DNA of 64,000 bases from Ephemerocybe angulata (lineage: Eukaryota; Basidiomycota; Agaricomycetes; Agaricales; Psathyrellaceae), in contig JAACJK010000005.1 in NCBI GenBank assembly GCA_013368325.1, positions 434,001-498,000 of the forward strand, given 5' to 3'. A program made the position numbers and the translations under genes. The notes beneath the pieces were generated by a model that saw nothing but the letters and a program-made list of their open reading frames with translations, did no database searches and was not told where the DNA came from. Positions 21,876 to 34,800 of this stretch are shown here, piece after piece (within the stretch, counting starts at the first letter, position 1; every line of letters begins with the position of its first letter).

Positions 21876-23122
21876 CTACTCATCTGCCTTTGTCTTGCCA
21901 CTATCCGTGAACACAAACTCTGGCTTGGTCCGCAGAATCCACGCCCCGTCGTTCTCCACCCACTCCCCACTGACCAGTTTTACTCCCCCGCTCCCAAGTG
22001 TCATCATAGCGTCCAGTACCGATGTGATCTCCTCCTCCCACCCTGGGTCGACGCCGCATTCGCGCGCAACCATGTCGTACGTATAGAGGATCCGGAACAA
22101 GAGCTTTGTGTAGTCCTTCAAAAGGGCGACAGGGAGTACGTGAATCAGAGGCCACACTATGTCAACGCCGATATCTTTAGACGCCTTGGGGCGACTCGAG
22201 CCTGGCGATTCGTGGTTGATGGTATACCGGCGAGCCTCGTCCCAGAAGCGCCGGTGGGGAATCTGCTGCGCTGAATAGTCCATAACCTGTGTCTCCATCT
22301 TAATTGTGCCCCTGTAGAACTCGATCTGTGCGTAAGCGCCAGTGTCCCATATGTCCCTGACGCATTCCTCGTCGCGCGTGGCAACAGAATAGAGGATGTT
22401 GAGTAGGAGATAGGCGCGCAACGCGCTCTCGCGTACACGGGACCAGCCGAAGTGATGACCCCAGGAGAGATGATGGAGTGTTTCGAGGGGAACAAAGGGG
22501 TGGTTGCAGAGTGCGAGAAGGACTGTTGTTGCGCGTCGCCCTTTATCACCGGGGCTCGAGAACTCCGTTGATTCTGCGAATAGTACTTTGACGACCTCGG
22601 CTAGGTCTGCCTCGGAGGTTGTGTATTGGGCCTTGCAAGGCATGCCATTGTTAGTCTCGTACCCACCGCCGAATTAGGAAGTAGATGCTCGAGTGATTTG
22701 AGAAATCCGCGCCCGCGAGGTTTGTTTCCTAAAACGGAAGGGGAACGAGACTAGCCATTGTAGGTAGTAAGATCCCGGTGTACACGATCTTTCCAGTTCT
22801 GAAGGTGCTGGTTCGCGTCCCTGAGATACTCAGGGTATTGCATTTGGAGCACGTCTCGGAATACCGGGGCCCCATCATCCAGTCCTGCTCTGAGATTCGT
22901 GAGCTCCAGGGAGGAAGGGTGGGGGTATTTGGCTCTCTCTGTGTCGGAAAAGGTTCGGATTGTGGATGCAACGGTGCGTGTGAAGTGGTTAAGGTCGTTT
23001 GCGAAGTTGGAGTGGGGAGAGGCGAAGAGTCCTGTCCGGGGAGGTGTGTCCGATGTGTCGTTTGTTCGAAACTTCAAAGGTTGCGAAATCTTATGCCAGG
23101 GGATGTTGTGGTTCTGGTGCAT
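21876..23122 (-). CDS. unrecognised spliced protein
   Basis: The large last exon (from about 22630 down to 21876) encodes some 250 residues (AQYTTSEADLAEVVKVLF ... FVFTDSGKTKADE) without stops. Upstream, a frame from the ATG at 23120-23122 (MHQNHNIPWHKISQ) runs to LQNWKD. It can be spliced (GTACAC..TTTTAG) to RNKPRGRGFLKSLEHLLPNSA, and then across a very short intron with an ACTAAC branch site to the large exon, keeping frame. CTATATAG just upstream of the ATG may be its TATA box. The sequence is soluble and helical with no motif I recognise. The 35-bp second intron and its AAG acceptor are the weak point; two separate genes are possible. Confidence 0.55.
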
Positions 23123-23738
23123 AGCTCCAGGTCGTGGGTGAGATGTGTGATCCTCGAAGCTATATAGTATGTGGGCACCGGGAATAATTTTGCAATGACT
23201 CATAAGTGTGTCACAACGGATACTTCGCGCTTCCGCAAGCTGATGCCAATCTAACACCCACTGTCATCCCTTATCTGTGGCTACGCCGTACCTTACACTG
23301 CAGCTAATTAAGCGCCCAAAGGCCGCGCTTCTGTGCTCGGCAGAAGCCGGATGCCGAGCCTGCCTTTATTTCTCACGCCCAAACCCTAAGGCCTAAACTT
23401 TGGGAGCATCCTCCCGAGAGCTTGCTTCGAACCAACTTCATGCTTTTATAGACTTTCGACGGACACGATATAGTCCCTGAAATCCTAAAAGATCCTTCTA
23501 AAATGGTCTAGGAAGCTTGAGAAACCCGACGTCACAAACATGTTGAAACTGGGTATGTCGCACAACTGAATGGGCGCTCCAGAGACATTTGGAGGAACCC
23601 TCAGACAACTATATTCTGTCCTGTGGGTACGTTCAAGGTTCATCTAGTTCCGTTTCTCATTCTAACCACAACACTCTAACCATCTAACAGTCCAAACATC
23701 TCTCTCTCTCTATTTGATACAAGCGACGAACATTGACC
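23123..23738. other. probable divergent promoter region
   Basis: Lies between the minus-strand gene ending its 5' side at 23122 and the plus-strand repeat gene. It contains one TAAGCGCCC octamer (about 23306) and a TCTCTCTCTC run (about 23700-23711) 30 bases before the next ATG. No gene seen. Confidence 0.4.
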
Positions 23739-26700
23739 ATGAATCCATTCGAGATAGCAGGCGACGTCGTCGCCTCACAGGACCTGCGCAGCTCCGAGTT
23801 CGAGGCGCAGCAGGTCACCTCTTCACCGGCCTCTCGCCTGAGCGCAGGCGGATTCACCGATACGTGGAACGACTGCTCTCACCTCTCCTCCTTCTGCAGC
23901 AGCGGCGTCATACAAGCTCGCAGCGAGAATCGCACCCTCGAGGGCGAACGCAACGCACTCTCCCAGGCCACCGCCGCTCAGACGCAGGAGGTGGACAAGG
24001 AGAAGGGTACAGCGGAGAGGTTGAGGGGAGGAGGCGTCGAGGGGAGGACTCCAAGGAAGGGAGGAATTTCAGACGTACGTCGCGCTTATCTTCACTGAAT
24101 TTTCGGTCTAAAATCGGTCTGTATGATAGGCTTTTCGTTCACGGCTCCGCCTGAGCACGCACCCCCGTACCAGCGCCCGCATCCCGCTGACTACCCTACG
24201 GAAGAACGACCGAGTGGGTCGTTCGTCGGCGTCGGCTCGCTCCCGGGCAAGAATGAGGAGGCAGGGGTCGCTCTCGTCCCCGACGAGCTCCCCGAAGCTA
24301 AGAAGGAGCGCCCCTACGTTGTTTTACCTTCCGGGTTCGCGAGCGGGATGCCTCTTAAGAAGGGCAAGGGACATACCGTGAGGAAAGCGAGTGGGACTAG
24401 TCTGAAGAGCCAGCTCCCGACGAAGGAGAAGCCGGGGGCCAGGGGAATGAGCGTGCTCGAAATGATCCATGTTCATTTCGAAGAAGGCGATCGTAAGTCT
24501 CCCATTCCTCTCTCACTCCCTGGTACTCACCTGCCCTCAGATCACGTCATCCCCAAAATCGATCTGCCATCGAAAGAAGAACTCTCTGGGTCGTACTGCG
24601 GAGTGGGCAGCCTTCCCGGAAAGCGGCGCGAGCCTGCTGTGGCTCTCTTTCCCGTAGAGCGAAAGCATCATCTCGATAACGGTGCGTCCTCCTCCCTTCC
24701 TTCGTGTGCCGACACTGACACGCATTCCAGAGGTCGATGTATCCCAGCTCTTGCCGAGCATGGAGACGCCGAGCATCTCGTATGGCGGCGTTGGGAGCTT
24801 GCCCGGGAAGAAAGACGAGGCGGGTGTTGCGCTCCTCCCCGAGGAGCGACGTCATGCGGAAGGTACGTAGCGCTTTCGTATCTTGGTTTGATGACGCCAA
24901 TCCATCTCATGTAGTGGATATCCTCGCCCCGCCCGTCCCTCGCATCCCTGCAGGACACAAGAAGATCCCGCGCACGCCCTCCGGCGCCCACCGTCATGTG
25001 GGTGCCGAGCCCGCTGCACATGGACACCACGCCTCGCACAAGGAGCGCGTCGCTGAGGCCCACGCTAAGGCGGTGGAGTCGCGTCACTGGGCCGGGATGG
25101 GCAACCAGCCCCACGGTGCTACGAAGATGCGATATATGGGCATGAGGACGACGCTGACCGGAGAGGAGATGTACCAAGCGAAGTTTGCCAGCGGGATCGA
25201 CAGTGCGTTGACTCCTCATGTTACTGCCGTCGATGTACTAAACTATTTGCAGATCGGTCTATGGCGAAGGTGGATTTGCCCAGCACGGAGGAGCCGAGTC
25301 TGTCGAGGTGTGGGGTTGGCAGTTTGCCTGGGAAGACCGGTGAGGAGGGTGTTGCGATTTTTCCGTATGAAAGGCCGAGGCATATGGACAATGGTGCGTT
25401 CAGCTTTCTTCTCCTCATATAACTTGGCGTTGAGAACCCACCGACAACAGAAATCGCTCCCGAAGAATTTATGCCGACCACGGAAGTGATAACGATATCG
25501 TACGGGGGCGTCGGGTCGCTCCCTGGTAAGAGGGGTGAGCAGCGTGTTGCTCTCACGCCCGAGGAAAGGTTGCATCCCGAAGGTGCGGGTACGTCGCTCG
25601 CTCCTCGCCGTCTCATTCTGCTCACACTCACGTACGCTGGTCGGTCCATAGCGAAGGTGGAGTTGCCCAGCACGGAGGAGCCGAGTCTGTCGAGGTGTGG
25701 GGTTGGCAGTTTGCCTGGGAAGACCGGCGAGGAGGGTGTTGCGATTTTTCCGTATGAAAGGCCGAGGCATATGGACAATGGTGCGTTTAGCTTTCTCCTC
25801 ATATAACTGGACGCTGATAACCCACCGACAACAGAAATTGCTGTCGAAGAATTTATGCCGACCACGGAAGTGATAACGATATCGTACGGAGGCGTCGGGT
25901 CGCTCCCTGGTAAGAGGTCTGAGCAGCGTGTTGCTCTCGCGCCCGAGGAAAGGCTGCACCCCGCAGGTACGTTGCTCGCTCCTCGCCGTCTCATTCTGTT
26001 CACATTCACGTACGCTGCTATTCAGTTGGCATCCTGATGTCGCACCTACCACCGCGGGCGGACCAGCTTCCGAGCACTGAGCACCCCAGTGGGAGTCTCG
26101 TTGGCGTCGGCAGCCTGCCCGGGCAGCGGAATGAGAAGGCCGTGGCACTCACGCCTGAAGAACGACATCATCCGGAGGAGCAGATCCTTGCTTCACATAG
26201 GAAGAGGGGTCAGCATGGGGCTGGGCATCGTGGATCGCGGAAGGCGCATGGGCAGAAGGGACCTGAAGGTACGTTTGTTCCTGGTACGTTATAGAATGTA
26301 GACTGAATGGTGTTTTCACTAGGTATCGCGAGGTCGACGAGTGGGCGACAGCACCCTGAACATCAACGTCCACAGGAACCTTCGCATCGCGCAGAAGGTC
26401 AGGTCGATCAGGAGGGTCAGTCCTTTCGAGAGGGCTTGAGCTCTAGGCACGAGTCGGAGCACGCTCGCCACCAGCAGGATCACCACATGCCTAGTATGCC
26501 GGGCGTCGGGGCTGGTGTGGGAGGTGTGGGGTCGAAGGCGAGGGAGCGGTTTGGGTGGGAGCACCCAGGTGGGCCGGCTGTCATGCAGAGGGTTCATTCG
26601 AACCTGAGCCCGACTGCGCCGGAGTTTGTGCCGCACTGGTCGGGGGGGATGTTGTATCTTTCGCGTGAGCGTCTCCTCATTGTGGATGAGTGTTTTTCAC

Positions 26701-28313
26701 TGACAATTTGTGTGTGTAGATATGGTCCAGGGACAGGAACAGGGTGGCCAGGCTTCTGCGACCGTGGATGATGATGTGGGCTCCGATATCATGTCGGAGG
26801 ATGACGAGGAGGCTTTGGAGAAAGTCCATCAGGCCGAGCGGCGGCTCCAGCAGGCGCGGGAGGAGGAGGAACGCGCTGGAGTGCGGATTGTGTACAGCCC
26901 AATAGGTACGCAGATTGAGCCGACGGAGCAGGAGAAGCGGGAGATGGAGGCGCAGGAAAGGAAGAACCTAGAGGAAAGGAGGAAGAGGATGGAAGAGGAG
27001 GAGAAGGAGGCGATTGAAAGGGGAGAGGAGAGGGCGGAGATGATGAGGAAGACGATGAAGAGGGTTGGGGGTGATGTGCGCGGAGCCGTGGAAGGGGTGC
27101 GAGAGGGCGTCGAAGGGGTAACGCATATGGTTTGGGGGAAGATGAGATGGGAGGCGAAGCCTGGGCAAGATCGAGGCGGTGTCGCTTCGACGTTGGCTAG
27201 TCAAGCGCATGAAGCGGAGGATGCGGCCAAGGGTATGATGGCTGGGGCGAGTAAGAAGGTTGGCGGCGAGTACATGCGTGAGTATCTCCGTTTCGTTTCG
27301 TTTTATCCCTATTCCCCTGTCCTTCCTCCTTCGCACGTACTGTGGTACGCCACTTTTGGATTTGACTTTGCTTCGCATGGGGTGGGACAAAGGCTAATTG
27401 GTCTTTATGACGACAGATTTGAGACAGCCTCAGTCAGACGAAGTTCAAGGTCGATTGAACGACCGCACTCCCACCAACGCGCCTCCCGCCGCTACCACCA
27501 TGTCAGGCACCACTGGCGTGAGCGCTGGCCGTCCAGAGCATGGGAAGGGGAGCGCTAGGGCACTGCATTTCGACACATCGGCAGGCAAGTCCACCATTCC
27601 TAGCAACTTGCGTAGAGAGTACGTTCGGAGCGAGCGCGAGGACGCCCAGGCGGAGGCGAGGCTTGTCGACGGGGAGGATGGAAGCACATACCCTCAGCAC
27701 CACGAGCGCCACGGTGTCTTACGTGGTGCGGAAGGGGTAGAGTTCACCATGGATTCGGGCGAGTGGGGTGTGTTGCCTGGCTATCCGACTCAGGCGGGGA
27801 TGAGCAAGCTAATGCAGGATCGAATGCTCGAGGATCAGATGAGGAGGGCTAAGACTATGGGTGCGTCCTCTCTTGTATAACTTAATCGAGTTCTCTCATC
27901 TCGTCGTTGCTCGCAGGGCATGACGGTGTCGAGACTACGACGAACACGATGAAGCAAGTTTCGCATCTCGAAACTGACAGCCAGCCCTCTGCCGCCGACC
28001 TTCTAGGCATGAAGGACCCCTCTCGCGCAGATTTGGATGACCTCGATAGTAACCTTGCCGTTCACGGTTCGTCGTCCGACTTGGGCTCAGGCGACCAGGG
28101 TTTGGAAGACAGGTTTAGCGGTAAGCACACCCCTGTTGCGATGGGGGAGGGGGCGAGGAAGGGGTTGAGTATAAACGACCTCGGGCCTGTCGTCGAAGTG
28201 AGGCAGTATGTAAGTTTGGTTTGTCTTCTTGATGATGGAGTGGATCCTGATCGTGCTCTGTGCTTTAGGAGGTTCATGAGCATCAGCATGGGGCATCCAA
28301 GGGGATTAACTGA
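23739..28313 (+). CDS. large multi-exon protein with eight GVGSLPG repeats
   Basis: Probable start MNPFEIAGDVVAS at 23739; the splicing of the first exon is uncertain. From about 24139 a chain of exons, most one repeat long, encodes eight copies of a 40-45 residue unit with the core GVGSLPGKxxExxVALxPEER (cores near 24226, 24600, 24788, 25308, 25505, 25698, 25895 and 26104). They are separated by introns of about 50 bp (GTGCGT or GTACGT..CAG). Later exons encode a His/Gly-rich part, a Glu/Arg-rich coiled coil (27 kb), and a Ser/Thr-rich region ending QYEVHEHQHGASKGIN after an intron at 28209. No enzyme motif, signal peptide or membrane segment is evident; much looks disordered, LEA-like in composition. 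The family is not recognised and no function is proposed. Repeats 4-5 and 6-7 are a recent exon-pair duplication. Confidence 0.68.
25250..25975 (+). repeat. tandem duplication of two exons and their intron
   Basis: About 25250-25590 and about 25645-25975 are near-copies: GCGAAGGTGGA, the exon core, the intron with TTCTCCTCATATAAC, the next exon starting AAAT(C/T)GCT, and the flanking CTCGCTCCTCGCCGTCTCATTCTG. Each copy carries two GVGSLPG units, so the event added two repeats to the protein. Confidence 0.75.
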
Positions 28314-28500
28314 GTCAAGGTAGGTGTGACATGTGTTCTTGGCGTTTGCAATCTGTATTTGTATCTCCTTCTGTGTCTCTCCCCCTTCCTCGTTTCAAAA
28401 AACAACTAGTAAATCACAAAAAGTAGTATCTCGTATCGTCCCTTGTAGCATGTACCTGTATCTCATAGCCCATAAATCGTATCGCTGTTTCCTTCAATTG

Positions 28501-29803
28501 TTAGATGATGAATTGTAAGCTGGTGTCCTACAGTATTCATTAGAGGATGAATGTGTAGACCTGCCATGCCGACTTACGATAGGATGAGAGCTGGAGAGTT
28601 GAGGGACTTGATTATACCCCTTGCCCGCGAGCTCCCTGCGGGTGTTGAGAAGTACATCAAGGTAGCTCTGCTCTGGCTGTTTAGCTGTCGCCCATTCGTG
28701 AGTAAGTGTATACGAGTAGTCACAAATCCTAGAGGGGTGTCTTACTCAGAGCGTCGACGAAGCACTGGGGTACAATTTCACGTCAGAACGCGCATCTGGA
28801 GTAGTAAGAAAGACAGCAGGCAAACGTACGTGGCTCAGAGCGCCTGTTGGTGGACCGTCTACGAAATCGGTCATGGCACCTTGGTCGTCCCTGCACGCGC
28901 TGAGGTAGACCTGTGGACAGAGCAAGTATATTACTTTCACTGGACCAAGGCGAATAGCAATATACGGTACTCACGACGTCGGCAGGAGACTTCTTTGGAT
29001 CGTCTGGGTTCGCGCCATCCTCAATCCGCCCATCGGCACCGTACTAAGTGGGTAGGTCACGTCAGAGAGGGTACTTCCACGAGACGGTGAAGACACCCGA
29101 GTACCATATAAAGGAGGTCTAAGGAAGAGAAAGTCAGTCCCAGTTCTGGTGGTAAAGTGGATTCTTGTCCCGCACCTAAAGCTGAGCCTGAGTTGCAGCA
29201 CTGTCGAACAAAATGTGTGAGTCAGAGCAAGTCATCGAGGCAAGAGTGAGTAAAACCGACGTCGAAGAGGACAGTCAATCGGCATCCCATGGGGAGAGGC
29301 TTGACGATGATTTCGTTAAGCAGCTATACAAGATTTACCACATTAGCTACGCGAGTCCAGACTTCGACAGTGACGATCATACGACTCACATCGTCGACAA
29401 TCATACCCCTCCTCTCGTAATCAACTGGGCAGATCGTTTGATCTTCGCCGTCCTTTTCAGTCGTTATCTCATCTTCATCCTCGTTAATGACTTGCGAGCC
29501 ATGGCCAGAGTCTAGACGAGAGTTCAATTGGGAAGCGGGACTTGTGATGGTACCTCGTATACCTACAGCAGAAAAACAGTGCATCGTTCCGCTTTGCATC
29601 CTTGACTAGTGCTTTGAGCTGCTCAATCTAACGTAATTTTACAGAAGTGAGCATGAAATTCTACTCGCGGTAAGCTGTATGTAGTCTCTTACGATGTTCG
29701 CCCTTGTAGGGAGCACCTTTGAAATCGCAGGGTCATCAGTTAGAGTGGTAACATTGGATTCCTTGTAGCCCCAGTTCCAGCCGGTGCTGTCAAAGTTGTG
29801 CAC
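28501..29803 (-). pseudogene. metacaspase, C-terminal part (split gene)
   Basis: Caspase-like cysteine peptidase (C14). From 29803 downwards the exons read VHNFDSTGWNWGYKESN, TTLTDDPAISKVLPTRANI, IEQLKALVKDAKRNDALFF, then SGHGSQ with the catalytic His, ICPVDYERRGMIVDD, LLNEIIVKPLPMGCRLTVLFD, CCNSGSAL with the catalytic Cys, DLLYM, YGADGRIEDGANPDDPKKS, VYLSACRDDQGAMTDFVDG, PPTGALS, SYLDVLLNTRRELAGKGYNQ and finally HPIDTSLQFII before TAA (28501-28503). All introns are short, GT..AG and in phase; no stop interrupts the exons. The N-terminal part lies 17.6 kb away at 47379-47658 on the same strand, with the composite KDZ element between. The active-site text is CCNSG where SCHSG is usual. Called broken because the insert should prevent a full transcript. 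Confidence 0.85.
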
Positions 29804-29829
29804 TTTTCACGATGGCGATCGATGAAGAA

Positions 29830-31540
29830 ATGGTGCATCATCGCCTTCCCCAGTTCTTCACGCCTGGCGGTGGGAATATGATGCATTGCGTGCCCGCGGC
29901 GATGCATCACATTTAGCTGTCTGAATAAATTGCCAGATGGCGGGCTGGATGCCGCCCTGCGCGCCCTCTCTCCCGTTTTGGATTGCGATCGTCCCTAGGA
30001 TCTGGGGAAGTTAAGAAGCCCCCTCTAGAGCGTGATGGAGATGTCCCAGTGTTGTCCCTTACTTCTGGTGATTGTGCCTGTAATCCTCGACACGCGATGG
30101 TCCCACATATCGGCCCAATGCATTACATCCATTTGACTTTTCTGGCTTTGTGATGCATTAACTTGATATTTGGGACAGGTACGGCTTATACCTTCTCGAA
30201 CTGTGAGCTGCCTGTTAGCAGAATAAAGCACAAAGGAAAGGTTCTTGAGCTGTAAGACCATCCCAAGCGAGAGCTCGAAAGAAGAACCAATATAGTCAAT
30301 GATACCACAACGAACCCATGAAGCACAGCGCGACAATATGCGGAATATGGTTCCGACCCAATGCTAATGCATTATCGAAAGACTTTGGCAGCTCGGCACC
30401 GCTTGCGCTTTCGCCGTCATCGCGGTTTAATGCATTATTCTGTGGCAAATGGCCACAGTTTCTCGCATGGGGTGGCTGTACTGGGGTAGTGATACATTAG
30501 CTTACCTCTCTCCCCTCCTGGTGATGCATCGCTGCCTGTCTACGTTCGCCTACCTATCCCCGCCATTTCAATGCATTAGCTTTGGTTGAATGGTCCTCCG
30601 TCCGGCGGATGATGCATCACCTCCTCATTGCGTTCGGCCACTGATTACAGGATTAGTAATACATTAGTCTCGTCCTCCTCCTCCCCTCCAGGTGATGCAT
30701 TAGTATTCTCGTTCCCCTCCTCCCCTCCAGGTGATGCATTAGTATTCTCGTTCCCCTCCTCCTTCCAGGTGATGCATTACTCTCTGTCTCCTTTTGAATT
30801 GTCCTAGTGTATGTAATAGCTCTGTTTGAACGGCCCTCCCTCCGGCAGGTGATGCATTACCTGCGGAGGTGGTCCATCACGATGCATCATATCCTCGCCC
30901 TTTTTCTACTCCCCTTTCTATGTGAGTCATCGCCCTGTGTTCCATTCTAATGCATCGGGTCAGATGCAATGAAAAAGCAATATTGACTCCGACTTTACTC
31001 TCAGTTCGCGCTTCCAGCGATGCATTGTCCCGACCAGCGCCACTCCCATCTCATGTGAACGCTGAGTATTCCAGGAGCATGTGCCGAGGATGTCTCTATT
31101 GCTCTAATGGTAAGTCTATTCAGGTTGTTCTGGTTGTCATCGTAGTATAGGGATTGTGGGCCACATCTGAGATCGGGCGCTTATGCCGTATGAATAAGCG
31201 CCAATGAAAATTTGGCGCCCAGGACGTCCTCCGTCAAGGCAGTGGGAGTCTGATGCACTCACTGACTGACACGTCTTCCTTGAGCTTTCGCCTCTCATTT
31301 TGAACGGAATAATGCATCGCATGACTTGGCTGTTTCCAAAGCTTGAGCTATTCGGGTGCAATACTTTCACAATGCATTACCCCGGGTGATTTTGAAATGG
31401 ATCACTCGACTGACTCCAATGGTGAATTTTCCTACATCGCTCATGCTTCGCCCGATGCATCACATCTCCTATCGACTCGTCCCCCGATGCATTCATTCTG
31501 CACATCATTTTGGGTCGAAGTGCTTCCATGATGCATCACT
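29830..31540. repeat. subterminal TRATGCATYA motif array (left end)
   Basis: By eye about 21 ATGCAT cores, mostly as TGATGCATCA, TAATGCATTA or mixed forms, plus ATACAT variants, lie in 1.7 kb. Chance would give less than one. Spacing is irregular except at 30693, 30732 and 30769, where a unit of 37-39 bp with CCCCTCC(AG) tracts is repeated. The motifs are palindromic, as expected for a dimeric DNA-binding protein. An inverted repeat GGCGCTTAT..ATAAGCGCC lies at about 31175-31201. Confidence 0.8.
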
Positions 31541-31802
31541 CAGCGTCGGTGTGATGTACGTGAAGCCCCAGCGCGTAGACAGCAACATTTTCTTATTACA
31601 ATCATAGGGTTTGGACTTGGTACAACGGTATTAAAGCTACCAGAGTGAATATACGTTGATTTGGAATGAGAAGAAGAAAGGAGACGGAAATTTGAAGATA
31701 AAGGCAGCCGGGCAACAGGATGAGACGGAAAGGGCAGCAACAATCTACCTTCGGCTCCTAACACGTTGTCAGCAGTATAATCAAAGAGGAATACCGAACA
31801 GC

Positions 31803-34800
31803 TTACTTCTTGCGCGCAGCGTTATGCGCATTCTCGCCCCGACGCTTGATACCTCGGCTCCTCAAAGTCTCGGCCACAGAGACGAGCTCGGCGGCAACCC
31901 TGGTGACATCTTCGATTAATTGAAACCACTCAGGTCTCGAATCAGACCTATAAGCCGTTGGGCCAGGAGCCGCAGCTTGTCCCCACCAAAACGCTAACAT
32001 CATGAGCGAGACAAAGCCGTTTGGCCCGGATTTACAGAGTGCCGCCCACGCATTCGCGTCTCCGTTCGGGTCAGAGTACACTGGGTTAGGGAAGGTTGCA
32101 CCAGGAGTAAGGCGAAATCCAGGTTGGGAAAGGCACCACCACTTCGTTATGACTATGCCTATTTCTGCGGGATCGTCGATAAAGGGGGAGACCCCTAGGT
32201 TTCGCGCACCATTTGCTGACTTCGTCGTCCACTTACTCCACTCAACGGGACGGTCTTGCACCGGTAAAGACCCCTTCAACGGCAATATTAGTGAGACCTA
32301 GGCAAGGAAGAAAGGGAGAACGATGGAGCGTACCTTCAGGACACTTCCAAACCCAAGTGTAGACTCCAGCTCGCACCACCTATCCACTAGTCCCTGCCAA
32401 GCTGGACCGAGAGCGCACTTCCTCAAATGGGCGACAGTATTGGTGAACCACTCCGGCTCTCCTTCAAGTGCCTTATCGTCGGCGACGCGCGGTATTGCTG
32501 TCTGCGGTACGTTGGTGCCGATCATTTGAAGCTTCTCCCGCTGGGTGGACGGCTTCGCAGGACGGCTCGACCGTCGGCGCCCCGCGTCTTCATCCTCGGG
32601 CAAACCGGCGGAAGTTGAATTCGGGTTGAGACCTGCTCCGGGTGTCATATCTGATGCATCAGGCTGGGGAGAGGCGGACTTAGCGTTGGTTAGGCGCGGA
32701 TTGGAAGGTACCGCCGACGCGCTGGATGGAGGGGGAGCGTCCGAGCGACCAGCTCCAGAATCAGAGTTGTTGGGCGTAACCGATGCTCCGGGCGTGCTGG
32801 GTGGAGGTGGGCTGTCCGAGCGACCAGCTCCAGAGTTAGAATTGTTGGGTGTAACTGATGGTGCAGGCGCGCTGGGGGAAGGTGGGCCGTCGGAGCGATC
32901 AGCTCCAGAGTTAGGATTATTGGGTGCAACTGATGCTGCGGGCGCGCGAGGCGCAGGTGGGGGCGGAGGTGGGGAGTGACCCATTCGCGTGGGCGCACTG
33001 GGCAGAGGTGCGACGTCCGAGTGTAAGATTCCAGAGCCAGGATTGGTTGTAGAGACATCGAAGCGAGAGCAAAAAACGTTGGGTGGGATCGACAGCGCCG
33101 ACGCACTTGGGGGAGGTATGAAGTCATGGGGAGGGGGAATGGTGTCAGGCGCGATGGATGCAGAGAGCGGTGTGAAGGGGGCAGAAGGTGCGGAAGCGCC
33201 GTCGCCTGAGGAACGGCTAGGCTTCGGAATGATGCTGCTCAAAAAAACGCTGGCGTTGGTGGGACCTGCGGTGCTCGGAGGATCGCCACTCCTAGGACGT
33301 AAGCCACTCGTACGAGGTAGCTCAGAAGACCTCGCGGAGAATGTATCGCCTTCATTGCTGCGTGTTGACAGGTGGCCATAGTTGTTCACAGAAGAGTTCC
33401 GAGATCGGTAAGCGCGAGCCACCTCATTCCAATGAAGCAATGCCCCATCCAAGCTACTTCGCACCGGGCGTTTGCGGACGTTGACAGTATCCAAGTCTGC
33501 CTCGCAGCCATCTGCATCAAGGTCCGAGCTGGGACTTTCCGATCTCGCGCCAGAAGGGAGCAGGTGGCCATGAGGGGGAGGTGTGCCGATGGAATGCGCT
33601 AAATCGCCAGATATGGATGAATGAAAGGCGGCAGAACCAGACATCGTGGAGTTTGAAGGGTATTCACCTGCGATTGCGGCGAACACGCCTTCATCTGGGT
33701 CATGCCACTGGCGATCATTATAGTCGCCCAGTCCCGTATTCCAATCTAGATCGATATTAGCCAACCCTTGACGGTCATGATCCATCTATGGTACTTACCA
33801 CTTGTATGGGGAGGAGGCTGGATGGTTGAGGACATCTGGTCCATGTTAACGTCCAAACCATTCCACGGCGCCCCACTTTGATTCAGTGTGCTTGAAGACG
33901 ACCTCGCGGTCGAGTACTCATCAAACAGATGAAGCCCTTGTGGTATGGCCATCGGATGGTACCCATTGGGAGCCGAATTAGCGAAAGCGGGAGTGAGCGG
34001 ATTGGGAACGGGTATGAATGAATGGGGAGCGGAAGTGAGCGAATCGGGAGCCAGGCTTAGCGAACCAGGAGCGGGAGTGAGCGAATCGGGTGCAGGAGCG
34101 ACCGAATCGGGAGCGGGAATGAGCGAATTGGGAGCGGGAATGAGCGAATTGGGAGCGGGAGCGACCGAATCGGGAACGGGCGGGCGGGTGCGCTCTGCCC
34201 CTTTGACAGCTGTGCCCAATTTGGGCTGAAGAAGGCCTTGCGAAGATGAATCTCCTGACGGCCTCTTCGCGGGTGGGGCTGGTTGGCGGTCAAGTGGCTT
34301 CCCCGAACCCAATAGCTTGGGACCTGGAAGGCTGGTGTCTGTATTTAGCAAACTTGAGGCGGATGTTTCTGTCAAGATCAATATCAGGCGAAGATATCAA
34401 CGGAAGAACTCAAGCATACCTTCTGTTGAAGGCTTTGGATCTCTATTGAGCGCACGCGCAGCACATACTTCAGGTGCTAAGGAAAGAACAGTCAGAATCA
34501 ATGCATCAAACGAAACGAACCAGTCGGCACATACGGAACTCGTGGCGCCTCGCGAACTGGGAGACGGCATTCACGAACACGCGCTCGTATTCGTTCCAGG
34601 TCGTAGCAAAGAGGGGTGTCTTGTCGTGGTCACCAAACTGAAGGCTGGGGAAAAGCATGAGAGATGAGATCAAGTGTTCCACAAGGAATGACGTACGTAT
34701 GAACTTTGATCTTCCCATCAGATGCGGGCTCTGGTCCGACGATTGTCACCAGCGCAAGAACTCCTGCCTTGCGAACGGCAGGATCCACAACTGCTGAAAG

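Noticed and set aside
21729..22274. Plus-strand open frame after the tRNA
   Set aside because: Lies opposite the better supported minus-strand exon 21876-22630, which has a long coherent frame and spliced upstream exons.
25221..26148. Minus-strand open frames opposite the GVGSLPG exons
   Set aside because: Antisense shadows of the duplicated exons; the introns of the plus-strand gene are clear.
30680..30780. CRISPR-like regular array
   Set aside because: Only three short units in a eukaryotic transposon end, with no unique spacers of constant length and no cas genes.
32545..32979. Plus-strand Gly/Ala/Glu-rich open frame
   Set aside because: Antisense of the repeat linker of gene E, whose flanking exons and homology fix the minus strand.
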